From: JAFHCF01 sp048497495
Lineage (GTDB): Bacteria > Pseudomonadota > Alphaproteobacteria > Rhizobiales > Ancalomicrobiaceae
Reading direction: 5' to 3'
Assembly (NCBI GenBank): GCA_048497495.1
Contig: JAFHCF010000200.1
Location: forward strand, 1-50,982
DNA: 50,982 nucleotides
Position 1 is the first letter of the stretch. Each line of letters opens with the position of its first letter. This document shows positions 16,025 to 25,493 of this stretch, one piece after another. The notes below the pieces were generated by a model that ran no database searches, was not told the DNA's origin, and was given only the letters and a program-made list of their open reading frames with translations. A program made the translations under genes and the position numbers.

Positions 16025-16714
16025 ATGCAGAAGTTCCTCGTCATCGACGATCATCCGATGTTTCGCGAGGCCATGCAGCTCGCGATTCGGCTCGCCTATC
16101 CCAAGGCGGAGGTTCACGAGGCGACGAACATCGACGCCGCCGCCGACATGCTCTCCGGCCTGCGGCGCAGCTACGATCTCGCCCTGCTCGATCTGTCGAT
16201 GCCCGGCACCACCGGCTTCGACGGCCTGCTTCTGCTGCGCACCCGCTTTCCGCGCCTGCCGATCCTGGTGGTCTCCGGCCTCGACGATCCGCGGGTGATC
16301 CGCGAGGCGTTGAGCTACGGCATCTGCGGTTTCGTCTCCAAGGCAGCGAAGAAGACGGAACTGGCGCGCGCCGTGGCGACGGCGCTGGCCGGCGGCGTCC
16401 ACGTGCCGGACTGGTATCAGCGCGCCGCCCCGGCCGCCAACGGGCTCGACAACGCCGATCTGATCACCCGCCTCTCCAGCCTGACGCCGCAACAGATGCG
16501 CGTCCTGCAGATGCTGCGTCAGGGCCTGCTCAACAAACAGATCGCCCACGAGCTCGACGTCGGCGAGACGACGGTCAAGGCGCACGTGTCGGAGATCCTG
16601 CGCAAGCTCGACGTCTTCTCCCGGACGCAGGCCGTGATCGAGGCCTCGCGCATCGACTTCGACCAGTTCACCGAGCCGGGCGGGCCGCTCGCCTCCGGCG
16701 GCGGGCGCCGATGA
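16025..16714 (+). CDS. LuxR/NarL-type response regulator
   Basis: 229-residue two-component regulator. Receiver domain at res. 1-120 with acidic pair D8/D9, phospho-acceptor Asp56 (LALLDLSMPG) and Lys106 (GFVSKAA). C-terminal GerE/LuxR helix-turn-helix about 155-210 (LTPQQMRVLQML...GETTVKAHVSEIL). Convergent with the hybrid kinase gene, the stops 7 bp apart, so likely its partner along with the kinase's own receiver. Shine-Dalgarno is weak. Confidence 0.9.
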   Translation: MQKFLVIDDHPMFREAMQLAIRLAYPKAEVHEATNIDAAADMLSGLRRSYDLALLDLSMPGTTGFDGLLLLRTRFPRLPILVVSGLDDPRVIREALSYGICGFVSKAAKKTELARAVATALAGGVHVPDWYQRAAPAANGLDNADLITRLSSLTPQQMRVLQMLRQGLLNKQIAHELDVGETTVKAHVSEILRKLDVFSRTQAVIEASRIDFDQFTEPGGPLASGGGRR

Positions 16715-16721
16715 CATCGCC

Positions 16722-18119
16722 TCAGCCGACGAGATGCGCCATCAGCGCGCGCAACTCCGCCGGCTTCACCGGTTTGCGCAACACCTCGAGGCCGTTCACC
16801 GCGAGGCGCTCCTCGGTCTCCCGTCCGTAGTCGGCGGTGATGACCACCGCCGGGACGTCCGCGCCCCAGGCCTCGCGCAGGTCGCCGATCGTCTCGATCG
16901 CCGTCTCCTCGTCGAGATGATAGTCGACGAGCAGGAGATCGGGACGGCGGCCGATCTCGGCGAGCCGGCCCAGCGCTTCCGCGCCGCCGGCGGCGGCGAC
17001 GGTCTCGCAGTCCCAGCGGCCGATGAGGTCGACCGTCGCCTCGCGCACCGCCCGGTCGTTGTCGATCACCACCACCAGCGCGCCGGCGAGCCCCCAGCCC
17101 TGGGCGTTGCGGCCGGCGACCTGCGCCGCCTGCGCCGCGGCGCTGGGCGCATCGGCGCGCGGCAGTTCGAGCGAGAACACGGTTCCACGCCCGACGACCG
17201 AGCGCAGCGAGATACGGTGATCGAGCACCTCGGCGAGGCGCTGGACGATCGACAGACCGAGGCCGAGCCCGACCTCGCCGTCGTGCGCCGAGGCGCGGCC
17301 GCGATGGAATTCCTCGAAGACGGCGTGATGCTGGCTCTCGGCGATGCCGGGGCCGGTGTCGACCACGTCGATGCGCACCCGATCCGCGCCCTTGCGGCGA
17401 ACCCCGACGAGGACGCGGCCGCGCTCGGTATAGCGCAGGGCGTTGCCGATCAGGTTCTGCAGGATGCGCGTCAGCATCACCGCGTCGGAGGCGACGTGGA
17501 GACGAACCGGCACCACGTCGAAGCGCAGCCCGCGCCTGAGGGCGACGGGGGCGAAGTCGACGGCGAGGTCGGCGAGGATCTGGCCGAGCGCCACCGCCTC
17601 GATGCGCGGCACCATCACGCCGGCGTCGAGCCGGGAGATGTCGAGGAGGGTCTTGAGCAGATCCTCGATGGTGGCGAGGCCGCGCTCGACCTTGCGCACC
17701 AAGCGGTCGCCGTCCTGGTCGCCGCGGCTCTCCGCCAGCGCCGACAAGGACAGACGCGCCGCGTTGAGCGGCTGCAGGAGATCGTGCCCGGCCTGGGCGA
17801 GGAAGCGCGTCTTGGAGCGGTCGGCCCGTTCGGCGATCTCCTTGGCGCGGACCAGCTCGTCGTTGACGCATTCGAGCTTGAACAGGGTGCGGGTCAGTTC
17901 GTCGGTGCGCAGGCGCACCTGACGCTCGAGGCCGATCGCGGTCTGGAACAGCGAGAAGGCGCTGCCCTGGCTGTCCAAGCCGCGCTCGACCCGCTCGATC
18001 AAGACGCCGTTGATCTTCTCCAGCTTGGCGATGCGCGCCTCGAGCCGGGCGATCGTGTCGACCGCCGTCTCTGACACCGACACCGGCGCGCCCGGAGCGT
18101 GATCGACCGGTCGCGTCAT
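16722..18119 (-). CDS. Hybrid histidine kinase (NahK-like)
   Basis: 465-residue soluble kinase without membrane segments. A coiled-coil N-terminus (about 20-100) leads to the H-box FLAQAGHDLLQPLNA (His112), then an ATPase domain with NALRYTERG, DTGPGIA and GLGLGLSIV, and a C-terminal receiver (Asp399 in LLLVDYHLDEE, Lys449). With no sensor domain of its own it depends on a partner; its start overlaps the stop of the FIST gene (ATGA). FIST + hybrid kinase is the arrangement of NosP/NahK in Pseudomonas and Legionella, where the FIST protein is a haem nitric-oxide sensor inhibiting the kinase. Confidence 0.88.
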   Translation of the reverse strand: MTRPVDHAPGAPVSVSETAVDTIARLEARIAKLEKINGVLIERVERGLDSQGSAFSLFQTAIGLERQVRLRTDELTRTLFKLECVNDELVRAKEIAERADRSKTRFLAQAGHDLLQPLNAARLSLSALAESRGDQDGDRLVRKVERGLATIEDLLKTLLDISRLDAGVMVPRIEAVALGQILADLAVDFAPVALRRGLRFDVVPVRLHVASDAVMLTRILQNLIGNALRYTERGRVLVGVRRKGADRVRIDVVDTGPGIAESQHHAVFEEFHRGRASAHDGEVGLGLGLSIVQRLAEVLDHRISLRSVVGRGTVFSLELPRADAPSAAAQAAQVAGRNAQGWGLAGALVVVIDNDRAVREATVDLIGRWDCETVAAAGGAEALGRLAEIGRRPDLLLVDYHLDEETAIETIGDLREAWGADVPAVVITADYGRETEERLAVNGLEVLRKPVKPAELRALMAHLVG

Positions 18120-19318
18120 GCCTGGCTCCGTCCTCGACCGAAGGCGATGCCGGTGAAGGTATGGTTGAGGTGCATGGCGTCGAACTGTTCACCGTAGGTG
18201 TTGAAGCCGACCACGTGCCAGCGCCGGAACAGCTCCGAGATCCGCCCGAGAATCTGCCGGCTCTCCGCCTCCAGCCGGCGGTGGACGCAGTCGAAGCCGA
18301 CGACGAAGTCGATGCCGCCGAGTTCGGTGTCGAGGCCGGCGAGCGTCTCGTCGAGAGACTCCACCATGTCGCGGGTGCGCGCCAGGGTGAGGACGACGCC
18401 GTTGTCGATGGCGCAGTAGAAGGACAGGCTGCCGTCGGCGTTCATCTTCTGGATCGAGCGGCAGTAGTAGTCGCCACCGACCCGCACCACCAGCGGATGG
18501 GCGGCGAAGTCGAGGCGGTCGAGTTCACGCGGATCGAGGCCGGCGGCGGCGGCGAAGGTGCGCCAGGCGGGCTCGGCGTCGAGCTCGAAGACGACGCGGG
18601 CGTCGGGGTCGCAGGCGGTGACCACCATCTTGATGGCGGTCGGCTCGAAGTGGTCCGACTTGAACAGCCGGAACGGCCGCGACGACCGCACCAGGAGCAG
18701 GAGCCCCGCGTCGCGCAGCAGCCGGCCGTCGCTGAAGGCGAAGGTGTTCTGGAAGGCGAGGTCGTCGCCGGAGGAGCCGCCGACCAGCGGTATGTCGTCG
18801 AGGGCGCGCTGTAGGGCCGAGAGAATCTGTTCCTCGCGCTGGCACAGCCCGTCGAGGAGGGTGATGGCGAAGACGTCGCGCCGATCGCCGTCGCGGGTCG
18901 CCGCCAGCTTTCGCCGCAGGCTCGACACCAGCTCGGCGCCGGCTTCGATCCCGAAGGTGCTGAGCCGCTCCAGCGGCGCGCAGACGATGTCGAAGGCGTC
19001 GCGCGGGAAGGCGAGGCCGACGAGACTGTTTTCGGTGATGCCGGAGGGGGCGATTTCGCCGGCGGTCGAGCATCCGGCGTGCGGCAGGCCGGGGAAATGC
19101 GCGCCGAGGGCGCCGACCAGCGCCTCGGGATCGTAGAGCGAGGAGGCGAAGACCAGGAGAAAGCCGATGTCGGCGACAGGCCCGATCTCGGCGGCGATCT
19201 CGGCCACGGCCCGGGCGGCGTCGGTGGCGGTGGAGGCGGCGACCCGCAGCGCGCTCGACCTCGGCCACGCGGTGCCGTGGTCCGCCCTTCGCGCCGGTTG
19301 CCGTGTCGCGAGGGTCAT
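18116..19318 (-). CDS. FIST-domain sensor protein (NosP-like)
   Basis: 400-residue cytoplasmic protein with FIST N (about 45-225; GFLLVFASSLYDPEALVGAL, HAGCSTAGEI, PLVGGSSGDD) and FIST C (about 240-395; GFDCVHRRLE, VGFNTYGEQ). FIST proteins bind small ligands; the NosP branch binds haem and senses NO. The context (upstream of, and coupled to, a hybrid kinase) supports the NosP reading, but haem binding cannot be seen directly. Strong GGAGG 8 nt before ATG 19318. Confidence 0.82.
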   Translation of the reverse strand: MTLATRQPARRADHGTAWPRSSALRVAASTATDAARAVAEIAAEIGPVADIGFLLVFASSLYDPEALVGALGAHFPGLPHAGCSTAGEIAPSGITENSLVGLAFPRDAFDIVCAPLERLSTFGIEAGAELVSSLRRKLAATRDGDRRDVFAITLLDGLCQREEQILSALQRALDDIPLVGGSSGDDLAFQNTFAFSDGRLLRDAGLLLLVRSSRPFRLFKSDHFEPTAIKMVVTACDPDARVVFELDAEPAWRTFAAAAGLDPRELDRLDFAAHPLVVRVGGDYYCRSIQKMNADGSLSFYCAIDNGVVLTLARTRDMVESLDETLAGLDTELGGIDFVVGFDCVHRRLEAESRQILGRISELFRRWHVVGFNTYGEQFDAMHLNHTFTGIAFGRGRSQA

Positions 19319-19410
19319 GAGGTGGTCCTCCGCCGTCGGTTCACGTCGTCGTCCGCGACCGATGGCCGGGCATTATCGCGGGGCGGGAAGCGGGAGCAAG
19401 GAAAATGCGT

Positions 19411-19426
19411 TGTGTTTGCATACACA
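19411..19426. promoter_or_regulatory. Palindrome upstream of the FIST gene
   Basis: TGTGT-TTGCAT-ACACA, 5-bp perfect arms with a 6-bp spacer, 93 bp upstream of the FIST start in an otherwise unremarkable 205-bp gap. Candidate operator, possibly autoregulatory. Confidence 0.3.
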
Positions 19427-19523
19427 TGACGACCGAGTCGGTGCCGAGGACTAGGGTCCGATCCGATCGATCACGATCGAACCGGCCGGCGAAGCCGCTC
19501 GCGGATTGATGAAACCGCCGGCC

Positions 19524-20588
19524 TCAGTCGGGGATCGTCTCGACCGTCGCGCCGCCGCCCTGGCGCGCCGCCCGTACGATCGCCTCGATCACCGCCAGGG
19601 TGCGCGCGCCGTCGGCGACGTCGACCAGCGGCGCCTCGCCGTCGCGGATCACCCGCCGGAACTGGGCGAGTTGGGCGACCAGCGGATCGACCGGGTCGGT
19701 CGCCAGCGACAGGCGTTCGAGCGGCCGCTTCCAGTCGGGCGCCGTCTCGTGGCGCCACAGCGTGAGGTCGGGCAGCGACAGGGCGCCGCGACTGCCGGCG
19801 ATGTGCAGGCAGTGCTGGTCCTGGCGCGGATAGCCCGGCGCCTCGCCCGAGGTCAGTTCCCAGCTCCAAGGGCCCACCGCCGCGTCGGAGACGATCAGCG
19901 TCCCGATCGCGCCATTGGCGAAGCGCAGCAGGATCGCGCCGCCGTCCTCGACCGCGAAGCCGCGACGGGCGTGCGAGACCATCGCCTGCACTTGCGTGAT
20001 CTCGCCGACGATGGCGCGGATCAGGTCGATGTCGTGGACGAGATTGAGCAGGATCGGTCCGGCGCCGGGGAGACGGCGCCACCCGGCGTCGAAATAGCCG
20101 TCGGGCTTGTGGAACAGGGTGAGGCCGCAGACCGCCACCGGATCGCCGATGTCGCCGCGCGCCACGGCGGCCCGCGCCGTCTCGACGATGGCGCCGTGGC
20201 GGCGGTGGTGGCCGACCAGCACCGCCACCCCGGCGGCCCGTGCCGCCGCCACCATGCGGGTCGCCGCGGCGAGATCGTCGGCCACCGGCTTTTCGACCAG
20301 CACGGGGAGCCGGTGGGCGATCGAGGCGAGGGCGCCGGCCTCGTGCATCTGGTTGGGGGTGGCGAGAATGACGCCTTCGGGACGGGTCGCGGCGACGGCC
20401 GCGTCGAAGTCGTCGAAATGGGGGGCGCCGAATTCGGCCGCCGCCCCCGCCGCGCCCGGCGCCGGGTCGACCACGCCGACGAGACGACAGGCCGCGTCGG
20501 CGACGATCCGCGCCGCGTGGTCGCGGCCGATCGAGCCCAGCCCGACGAGGAGGAGGCGAACCGGTTCGGGGGATGTGGGGTCGGCCAT
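19524..20588 (-). CDS. Gfo/Idh/MocA-family NAD(P)-dependent oxidoreductase
   Basis: 354-residue dehydrogenase. The Rossmann motif LLVGLGSIGRDHAARI (about 11-26), the EKPVADDL cofactor/catalytic segment with its conserved Lys, and the C-terminal alpha/beta domain (LLNLVHDIDLIRAIVGEI, histidine conserved) define the family. Members oxidise or reduce hydroxyls of cyclitols and sugars. Last gene of the leftward transporter operon, so it probably acts on the imported hydroaromatic or a relative. ATG 20588 has GGAG upstream; ATG 20633, which overlaps the livF stop as ATGA and adds 15 residues, is a serious alternative. Confidence 0.88.
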   Translation of the reverse strand: MADPTSPEPVRLLLVGLGSIGRDHAARIVADAACRLVGVVDPAPGAAGAAAEFGAPHFDDFDAAVAATRPEGVILATPNQMHEAGALASIAHRLPVLVEKPVADDLAAATRMVAAARAAGVAVLVGHHRRHGAIVETARAAVARGDIGDPVAVCGLTLFHKPDGYFDAGWRRLPGAGPILLNLVHDIDLIRAIVGEITQVQAMVSHARRGFAVEDGGAILLRFANGAIGTLIVSDAAVGPWSWELTSGEAPGYPRQDQHCLHIAGSRGALSLPDLTLWRHETAPDWKRPLERLSLATDPVDPLVAQLAQFRRVIRDGEAPLVDVADGARTLAVIEAIVRAARQGGGATVETIPD

Positions 20589-20629
20589 CCGCGATGTCTC
20601 CGTCGTCGAGGATCGGCGAACGCGGCGGG

Positions 20630-21385
20630 TCACGCCGCCGCGTCGCTCTCCTCCAGGGTGCCGCCGAGGAAGAGCTGACCGACGCGCGGGTCGGCGAGGA
20701 TCCTCGCGGCGGTGTCGAACATCCGGGTCTGCCCCAGTTCCAGCACCAGGCCCCAGTCCGACATCGCCAGCGCCGAACGGGCGTTCTGCTCGATCATCAG
20801 GATCGAGACGCCCTGGTCGCGCTGCGCCGTGAGGAGCCCGAAGGTCTCCTCCACCAGCATCGGCGACAGGCCGATCGACGGCTCGTCGATCAGGATCAGC
20901 TTGGGGTCGAGCAGCAGGCCGCGGGCGATCTCGAGCTGTTTCTGCTGGCCTCCCGACAGGGTGCCGGCCTGGATATTGGCCTTCATCCGGAGCGCCGGGA
21001 ACCGGTCGAGCGCCGCCTCGGTGCGCTGGGCCATGTCGGTCAGGTGGCGGCCCGCCGCGATGCCGCCGAGCTCGATGTTGTGCAGCACCGACAGCTCGGG
21101 GAAGATGTTGCGGCCCTGCGGCACGTAACAGATGCCGGCCTCGAGCAGGTCGCGCGGCTCCTTGTTGGTGACGTCGCGGCCGTCGAACGTCACCTTGCCC
21201 TCGCGCGCCCGCAAGAGGCCGAACAGGGTCTTGAAGACGGTCGACTTGCCGGCGCCGTTGGGGCCGATCACCGTGGTGATCGAACCCTTGGGCACCTCGA
21301 AGGTGGTGCCGTTGAGGATGGTCATCTTGCCGTAGCCGGCGACGAGACCTTCGACGGTCAGGATGGGCTTGTCGGTCAGGGTCAT
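20630..21385 (-). CDS. livF: ABC transporter ATPase, LivF type
   Basis: 251-residue nucleotide-binding subunit of a HAAT-family importer. Walker A IGPNGAGKST, Q-loop VPQGRNIFPEL, signature LSGGQQKQLEIARG, Walker B LILIDEPSIGLSP and the switch region IEQN (Gln/Asn form typical of LivF) are all intact. It pairs with LivG to power uptake. Five bp downstream of livG. The liv name reflects family only; the operon context suggests an aromatic or hydroaromatic acid substrate. Confidence 0.94.
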   Translation of the reverse strand: MTLTDKPILTVEGLVAGYGKMTILNGTTFEVPKGSITTVIGPNGAGKSTVFKTLFGLLRAREGKVTFDGRDVTNKEPRDLLEAGICYVPQGRNIFPELSVLHNIELGGIAAGRHLTDMAQRTEAALDRFPALRMKANIQAGTLSGGQQKQLEIARGLLLDPKLILIDEPSIGLSPMLVEETFGLLTAQRDQGVSILMIEQNARSALAMSDWGLVLELGQTRMFDTAARILADPRVGQLFLGGTLEESDAAA

Positions 21386-21390
21386 GGCGG

Positions 21391-22137
21391 TCAGTGCCCC
21401 AGATAGGCTTCGATGACGGCGGGATCGGCGCGGACCTGTTCAGGTCGGCCCATGGCGAGCACCTTGCCCTCGGCCATGACGACGACGCGCGAGCACAGGC
21501 TCATGACGAAGTCCATGTTGTGCTCGATGACGACGAAGGTGGCGCCCTGCTCGCGGTTGATCGCCTCGAGCCGGTCCTTGAGATTGGCCAGCATGGTGAG
21601 GTTGACGCCGCCGGCGGGCTCGTCGAGCAGCACCAGTTTCGGACCGGCCATGAAGGCCATCGCCGCGTCGAGCAGTTTCTGCTGGCCGTAGGAGAGGCCG
21701 CCGGCCTTCTGGTCGGCGAGATGCTCGAGCTCGAAGAAGGCGATCATCCGGTTCGCCTCCGCCGTGAGGCCCGCGTCGCTGGCGCCGAACAGGCGGCCGA
21801 GCCTGGTGCCCTGGTGCTCCTGGCCGGCGAGGATGAGGTTCTCGCGCACCGACAGCGTCGGGAAGACCTGCAGCAGCTGGAACGTCCTGGACACCCCGAG
21901 CTTGTTGAGCTGCGACGGATAGAGCCCGGTGATCGGCCGCCCGTCGAGCCTCACCTCGCCGTCGGTCGGGGTCAGCTGGCCGAGGATGCAGTTGAACAGG
22001 GTCGACTTGCCGCAGCCGTTGGGGCCGATGATGCCGAGGATCTCGCCCTTGTCGACGTGGAAGTCGACGCCGTCGACGGCGCGGATGCCGCCGAAGTACT
22101 TCTTCATGCCCTTCACTTCGAGAACCCGGGTCATCAC
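21391..22137 (-). CDS. livG: ABC transporter ATPase, LivG type
   Basis: 248-residue nucleotide-binding subunit. Walker A IGPNGCGKST, signature LSYGQQKLLDAAMA (the Tyr variant typical of LivG), Walker B LVLLDEPAGGVN and switch His in VIEHNMDFV. Start ATG 22137 overlaps the livM stop (ATGA) behind GGGGAG. Cytoplasmic side of the inner membrane. Confidence 0.94.
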   Translation of the reverse strand: MMTRVLEVKGMKKYFGGIRAVDGVDFHVDKGEILGIIGPNGCGKSTLFNCILGQLTPTDGEVRLDGRPITGLYPSQLNKLGVSRTFQLLQVFPTLSVRENLILAGQEHQGTRLGRLFGASDAGLTAEANRMIAFFELEHLADQKAGGLSYGQQKLLDAAMAFMAGPKLVLLDEPAGGVNLTMLANLKDRLEAINREQGATFVVIEHNMDFVMSLCSRVVVMAEGKVLAMGRPEQVRADPAVIEAYLGH

Positions 22138-23135
22138 GCGTCACTCCCCTGGAGCATGGGCTGGGCTTCGGCGCGCATTTCAGCCGCGCGGCGCTGCGAC
22201 AGGCGATCACGACCGCGCTCGACCAGGCCGAGGATGCCGGTCGGGCAGATCACCAAGAGGATCAGCACGGTGGAGGCGTAGACCAGCAGATACCAGCTGC
22301 CGGTGACGCGCAGCAGTTCCGGCAGCACGAAGCTGAGGAAGGCGCCGACGAAGGGTCCGAGGAAGAAGCCCGAACCGCCGACCACCACCGTCAACAGCAG
22401 GACGAAGGAGGCGGAGATGGCGAAGGGCGCCGGATCGATGAACTCGACCAGCGGCGCGTAGAGCGCCCCGGCGAAACCGCCCCAGGCCGAGCCGATGGCG
22501 AAGGCGAGGAGCGTGTAGGTCCGGATGTCGATGCCGAGCGAGGCGGCGCGCATCCAATTCTCGCGCAGCGCCAGGAAGGCGCGGCCCCAGGGCGAGCGCA
22601 GCAACCACCACATCGCCAGCGACAGCACCACCGTGACCACCAGCACGAAGCGGTAGAACGGCAGCGAGCGGGAGAGGTCGAGGCCGAGGATCACCGGCCG
22701 TGGGATGTTGGAGAAGCCGTAGACGCCGCCGGTCAGCCATTCCTCGTTGCGGGCGACGAGGAAGACGAACATGGCGAAGGCGAGCGTGACGAAGGCGAGA
22801 TAGTGGAACTTCACCCGGAGCGCCGGGAAGCCGAGGACCACGCCGACGCCGAAGGAGAGCGCCCCGGAGACGAGGAACGACACCGGCCACGACACGCCGT
22901 AATTCTTCGACAGGATCGCCGTCGCATAGGCGCCGATGCCGACGAAGGCGCCCTGGGCGAGCGACTTGAGGCCGGCGTAGCCGAGCGTCAGGTTGAGACC
23001 CATGGCGGCGATCGACATCACCAGCCACAGGGTGACGACATAGAGGCCGTAGTCCTTGAGGCCGGCGGGAGCGAACCACAGGATCGGCGCGGCGATCAGG
23101 ATCACCGCCAGATTGAGGTCGAGACGCGGGATCAT
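22134..23135 (-). CDS. livM: ABC transporter permease, LivM type
   Basis: 333-residue inner-membrane permease with eight to ten helices. Family segments: MGLNLTLGYAGLKSLAQGAFVGIGAYATA (about 45-73), SPWGRAFLALRENWMRAASLGID before the EAA-like loop, and VGGSGFFLGPFVGAF. The C-terminal cytoplasmic tail is basic. Overlaps livH by 4 nt. Forms the heterodimeric channel with LivH. Confidence 0.94.
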   Translation of the reverse strand: MIPRLDLNLAVILIAAPILWFAPAGLKDYGLYVVTLWLVMSIAAMGLNLTLGYAGLKSLAQGAFVGIGAYATAILSKNYGVSWPVSFLVSGALSFGVGVVLGFPALRVKFHYLAFVTLAFAMFVFLVARNEEWLTGGVYGFSNIPRPVILGLDLSRSLPFYRFVLVVTVVLSLAMWWLLRSPWGRAFLALRENWMRAASLGIDIRTYTLLAFAIGSAWGGFAGALYAPLVEFIDPAPFAISASFVLLLTVVVGGSGFFLGPFVGAFLSFVLPELLRVTGSWYLLVYASTVLILLVICPTGILGLVERGRDRLSQRRAAEMRAEAQPMLQGSDA

Positions 23136-24010
23136 ACCGTGCGCTCCTCGCGGCGGCCGAGAAGGCCTTCGGGCTTGAACAGGATGAAGACGACGAGGAG
23201 GCCGAGCGGCACGGCGGTGCGGTAGCCACTCGACACGTAGGCGGCGGCGAGATTGTCGACGAGGCCGACGACGAAGCCGCCGGCGAGCGCGCCGCGCACC
23301 TGGTTGAAACCGCCGACGATCGCCGCGATGAAGGCGGCGAGCCCGATGAACTCGCCGTTGGAGAACTTGGCGAGGTAGATCGGCGAGATCAGGTAGGAGG
23401 CGAGCGCCGCGAGGCCGGCGTTGATCAGGAAGGTCAGCAGGATCATCCGGTCGACGCGGACGCCGAGGATGCGCGCCACCGTCGGGTTCTGCGCCGTCGC
23501 CTGCATGGTGCGGCCGAGCCGGGTGCGGGTGACGAACAGCTGCAGCGCCACGATCGCGGTGATCGCCACCACGAAGACCGCGATGTCGCGCAGGCTGATC
23601 GCCGCGCCGAGGAACTGCAGCGAGCCCTCCGGCACCATCGAGGGAAACTGCGCGGCCTGGGCCGAATAGCCGTCCTTGGCCGCCTCCTTCATCAGGATCG
23701 ACAGCGCCATGGTGGCGATGGCGAGCGGCAGGACGCCGTGCTTGAGCATCGGGTCGACCAGGAAGCGCTTGAAGCCGAAGCCGAAGAGCAGCAGGAACGC
23801 CGCGGTCGCGACGATCAGCGCCGCCCAGAACGGCAGGCCGAGGAGATCGCGGGCGGCGAGCGCCAGGATCGCCGGCAGCATGACGAATTCGCCCTGGGCG
23901 AAGTTGATGGTCTGCGAGGTCTGCCAGACCAGCGTGAAGCCGATGGCCGCCAGCGCGTAGATCGCGCCGGTGGCGATGCCGGCGACGAGGAGTTGGAGCA
24001 ACTGATCCAT
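23132..24010 (-). CDS. livH: ABC transporter permease, LivH type
   Basis: 292-residue permease beginning MDQLLQLLVAGIATGAIYALAAIG with the conserved TINFAQGEFVMLPA segment and TRLGRTMQATAQNPTVARILGV coupling loop, then GGFNQVRGALAGG. About eight helices. Preceded by GAGGATCC and by a 231-bp gap after livK in which I see no terminator hairpin, so probably the same transcript. Confidence 0.94.
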   Translation of the reverse strand: MDQLLQLLVAGIATGAIYALAAIGFTLVWQTSQTINFAQGEFVMLPAILALAARDLLGLPFWAALIVATAAFLLLFGFGFKRFLVDPMLKHGVLPLAIATMALSILMKEAAKDGYSAQAAQFPSMVPEGSLQFLGAAISLRDIAVFVVAITAIVALQLFVTRTRLGRTMQATAQNPTVARILGVRVDRMILLTFLINAGLAALASYLISPIYLAKFSNGEFIGLAAFIAAIVGGFNQVRGALAGGFVVGLVDNLAAAYVSSGYRTAVPLGLLVVFILFKPEGLLGRREERTV

Positions 24011-24241
24011 GGCGGATCCTCGGGTTGGCGGCGGGACGGCGCGGATCGCCGCGCGGTTCGCGCGCGATCGACGTGGGGAGCGTCACCCGCGTGAGGACGT
24101 TACGGTCGGGCGGCGCCGCGTCGCACGGGCGTCACGCCGGAGGTCGGGAAATGGCGGTCTAGGGCGGGACGAGCCCTCGACCGCCGAGTACGGCATCCGC
24201 CTCGGGAGAGCCTTCGGATGCCGGATCCGGATCCGTCCCGA

Positions 24242-25378
24242 TCAGGGATTGATCATCGGCAGGACCTTGGTGATCACCTGGCGGCCGCCCTTGACCTCGG
24301 CCAGGAAGCTCTCGCGGTCGACGTCGCCGACGTCGTTCCACTTGGTCTCGATCAGGATGCCGGGAACGTCCTTGGGCGAGATCCTGAGACCGTGCATGGT
24401 CTTCATGAAGGCTTCGCGGTCGAAGGAGCCGACCTTCTCGGCCGCCGTCTTCACCGCCCACACCGAGGTGTAGCCCTTGATGCCGTTGTGATCGGAGACG
24501 TAGTTGTACTTCGCCTTGAATGCGTCGGCGAAGCCCTTGAAGCCCGGCACCGGCGCGTCGACCGACAGGCCGACGTGGCCCTTGACGCCGTTCGCCGCGT
24601 CGCCGGCGAGTTCGATCACCTTGGCGCCGAGCAGCGTCGTCTCGCCGACGATCTGCTTGGTGATGCCCTGCTGCTTGGCGGCGCGCAGGAAGCGGGCGCT
24701 CTCCTCCTCGTTGAGATAGACGAAGATCGCGTCGGCGTCGGAGTTCTTGACCTTGATCGCGTCCGCCGCGAAGTCGGCCTGGCCGCTTTCGGTGGCGATG
24801 TCGGCGGCGACCTTGATGCCGCGCTTCTGCAGCTCGGGGATCATCGAGTCGCGGCCGCCCTTGCCGAAGTCGTTGTTGACCCACACGACGGCCACCGACT
24901 TGGCCTTGAGATCGTCGCGGAACCAGTTGGCGAGCTTGGGCATCGCGTCGGCCTGGTTGAGCGACGAGCGGAACAGATACTTGTTGCCCTGCTTGGTCAG
25001 CGAGGCCGCCTCGCCGCCGACGAACTGCGGCACGCCGGCCTTCTGGGCGATCTGCATCGAGGCGCCGATCGGGCCGGAGAACACCGGGCCGAGGACGACG
25101 AAGGTGCCCTCGTCGATGGCGCGCTGGACGGCGGCGCGGGTGTTGCCCGGGTTGGTCTGGGTGTCGTAGTGGACGATCTCGATCTTCTTGCCGAGGATGC
25201 CGCCCTTGGCGTTGACCTCGGCCACCGCCAGGTCGATGCCGTTCTTCCAGTTGGTGCCGGCGGTGGCGCCGGCGCCGGAGAGCTCGACCACGTCGACGAG
25301 CTTCACCGTGTCCTCGGCGAAGGCCGGGGCGGCGAAGACGGCCGAGGCCATGAGGGTGGCGGCGAACAGATGCTTCAT
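24242..25378 (-). CDS. livK: ABC transporter periplasmic substrate-binding protein, LivK type
   Basis: 378-residue HAAT-family binding protein. Signal peptide MKHLFAATLMASAVFAAPAFA with cleavage near res. 21. Mature part is a type I periplasmic-binding fold with VDVVELSGAGATAGTNWKNGIDLAVAEVNAKGG, then VVLGPVFSG and QADAMPKLANWF. Strong GGGAGG before ATG. It sits 115 bp after an AroE-like gene and the 3-dehydroshikimate dehydratase, so quinate, shikimate or another aromatic acid is a likelier ligand than leucine. Confidence 0.92.
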   Translation of the reverse strand: MKHLFAATLMASAVFAAPAFAEDTVKLVDVVELSGAGATAGTNWKNGIDLAVAEVNAKGGILGKKIEIVHYDTQTNPGNTRAAVQRAIDEGTFVVLGPVFSGPIGASMQIAQKAGVPQFVGGEAASLTKQGNKYLFRSSLNQADAMPKLANWFRDDLKAKSVAVVWVNNDFGKGGRDSMIPELQKRGIKVAADIATESGQADFAADAIKVKNSDADAIFVYLNEEESARFLRAAKQQGITKQIVGETTLLGAKVIELAGDAANGVKGHVGLSVDAPVPGFKGFADAFKAKYNYVSDHNGIKGYTSVWAVKTAAEKVGSFDREAFMKTMHGLRISPKDVPGILIETKWNDVGDVDRESFLAEVKGGRQVITKVLPMINP

Positions 25379-25493
25379 GCGGAGTCCTCCCATTGGACGA
25401 CGGTTCGTGTGTGACCGTCTTTTCGATCGATGGCGGCCCCGGGGCCGCCGATCGCGTGGCGACGCGGGGACGGTCCCGCGCATTCCCGCTCCC

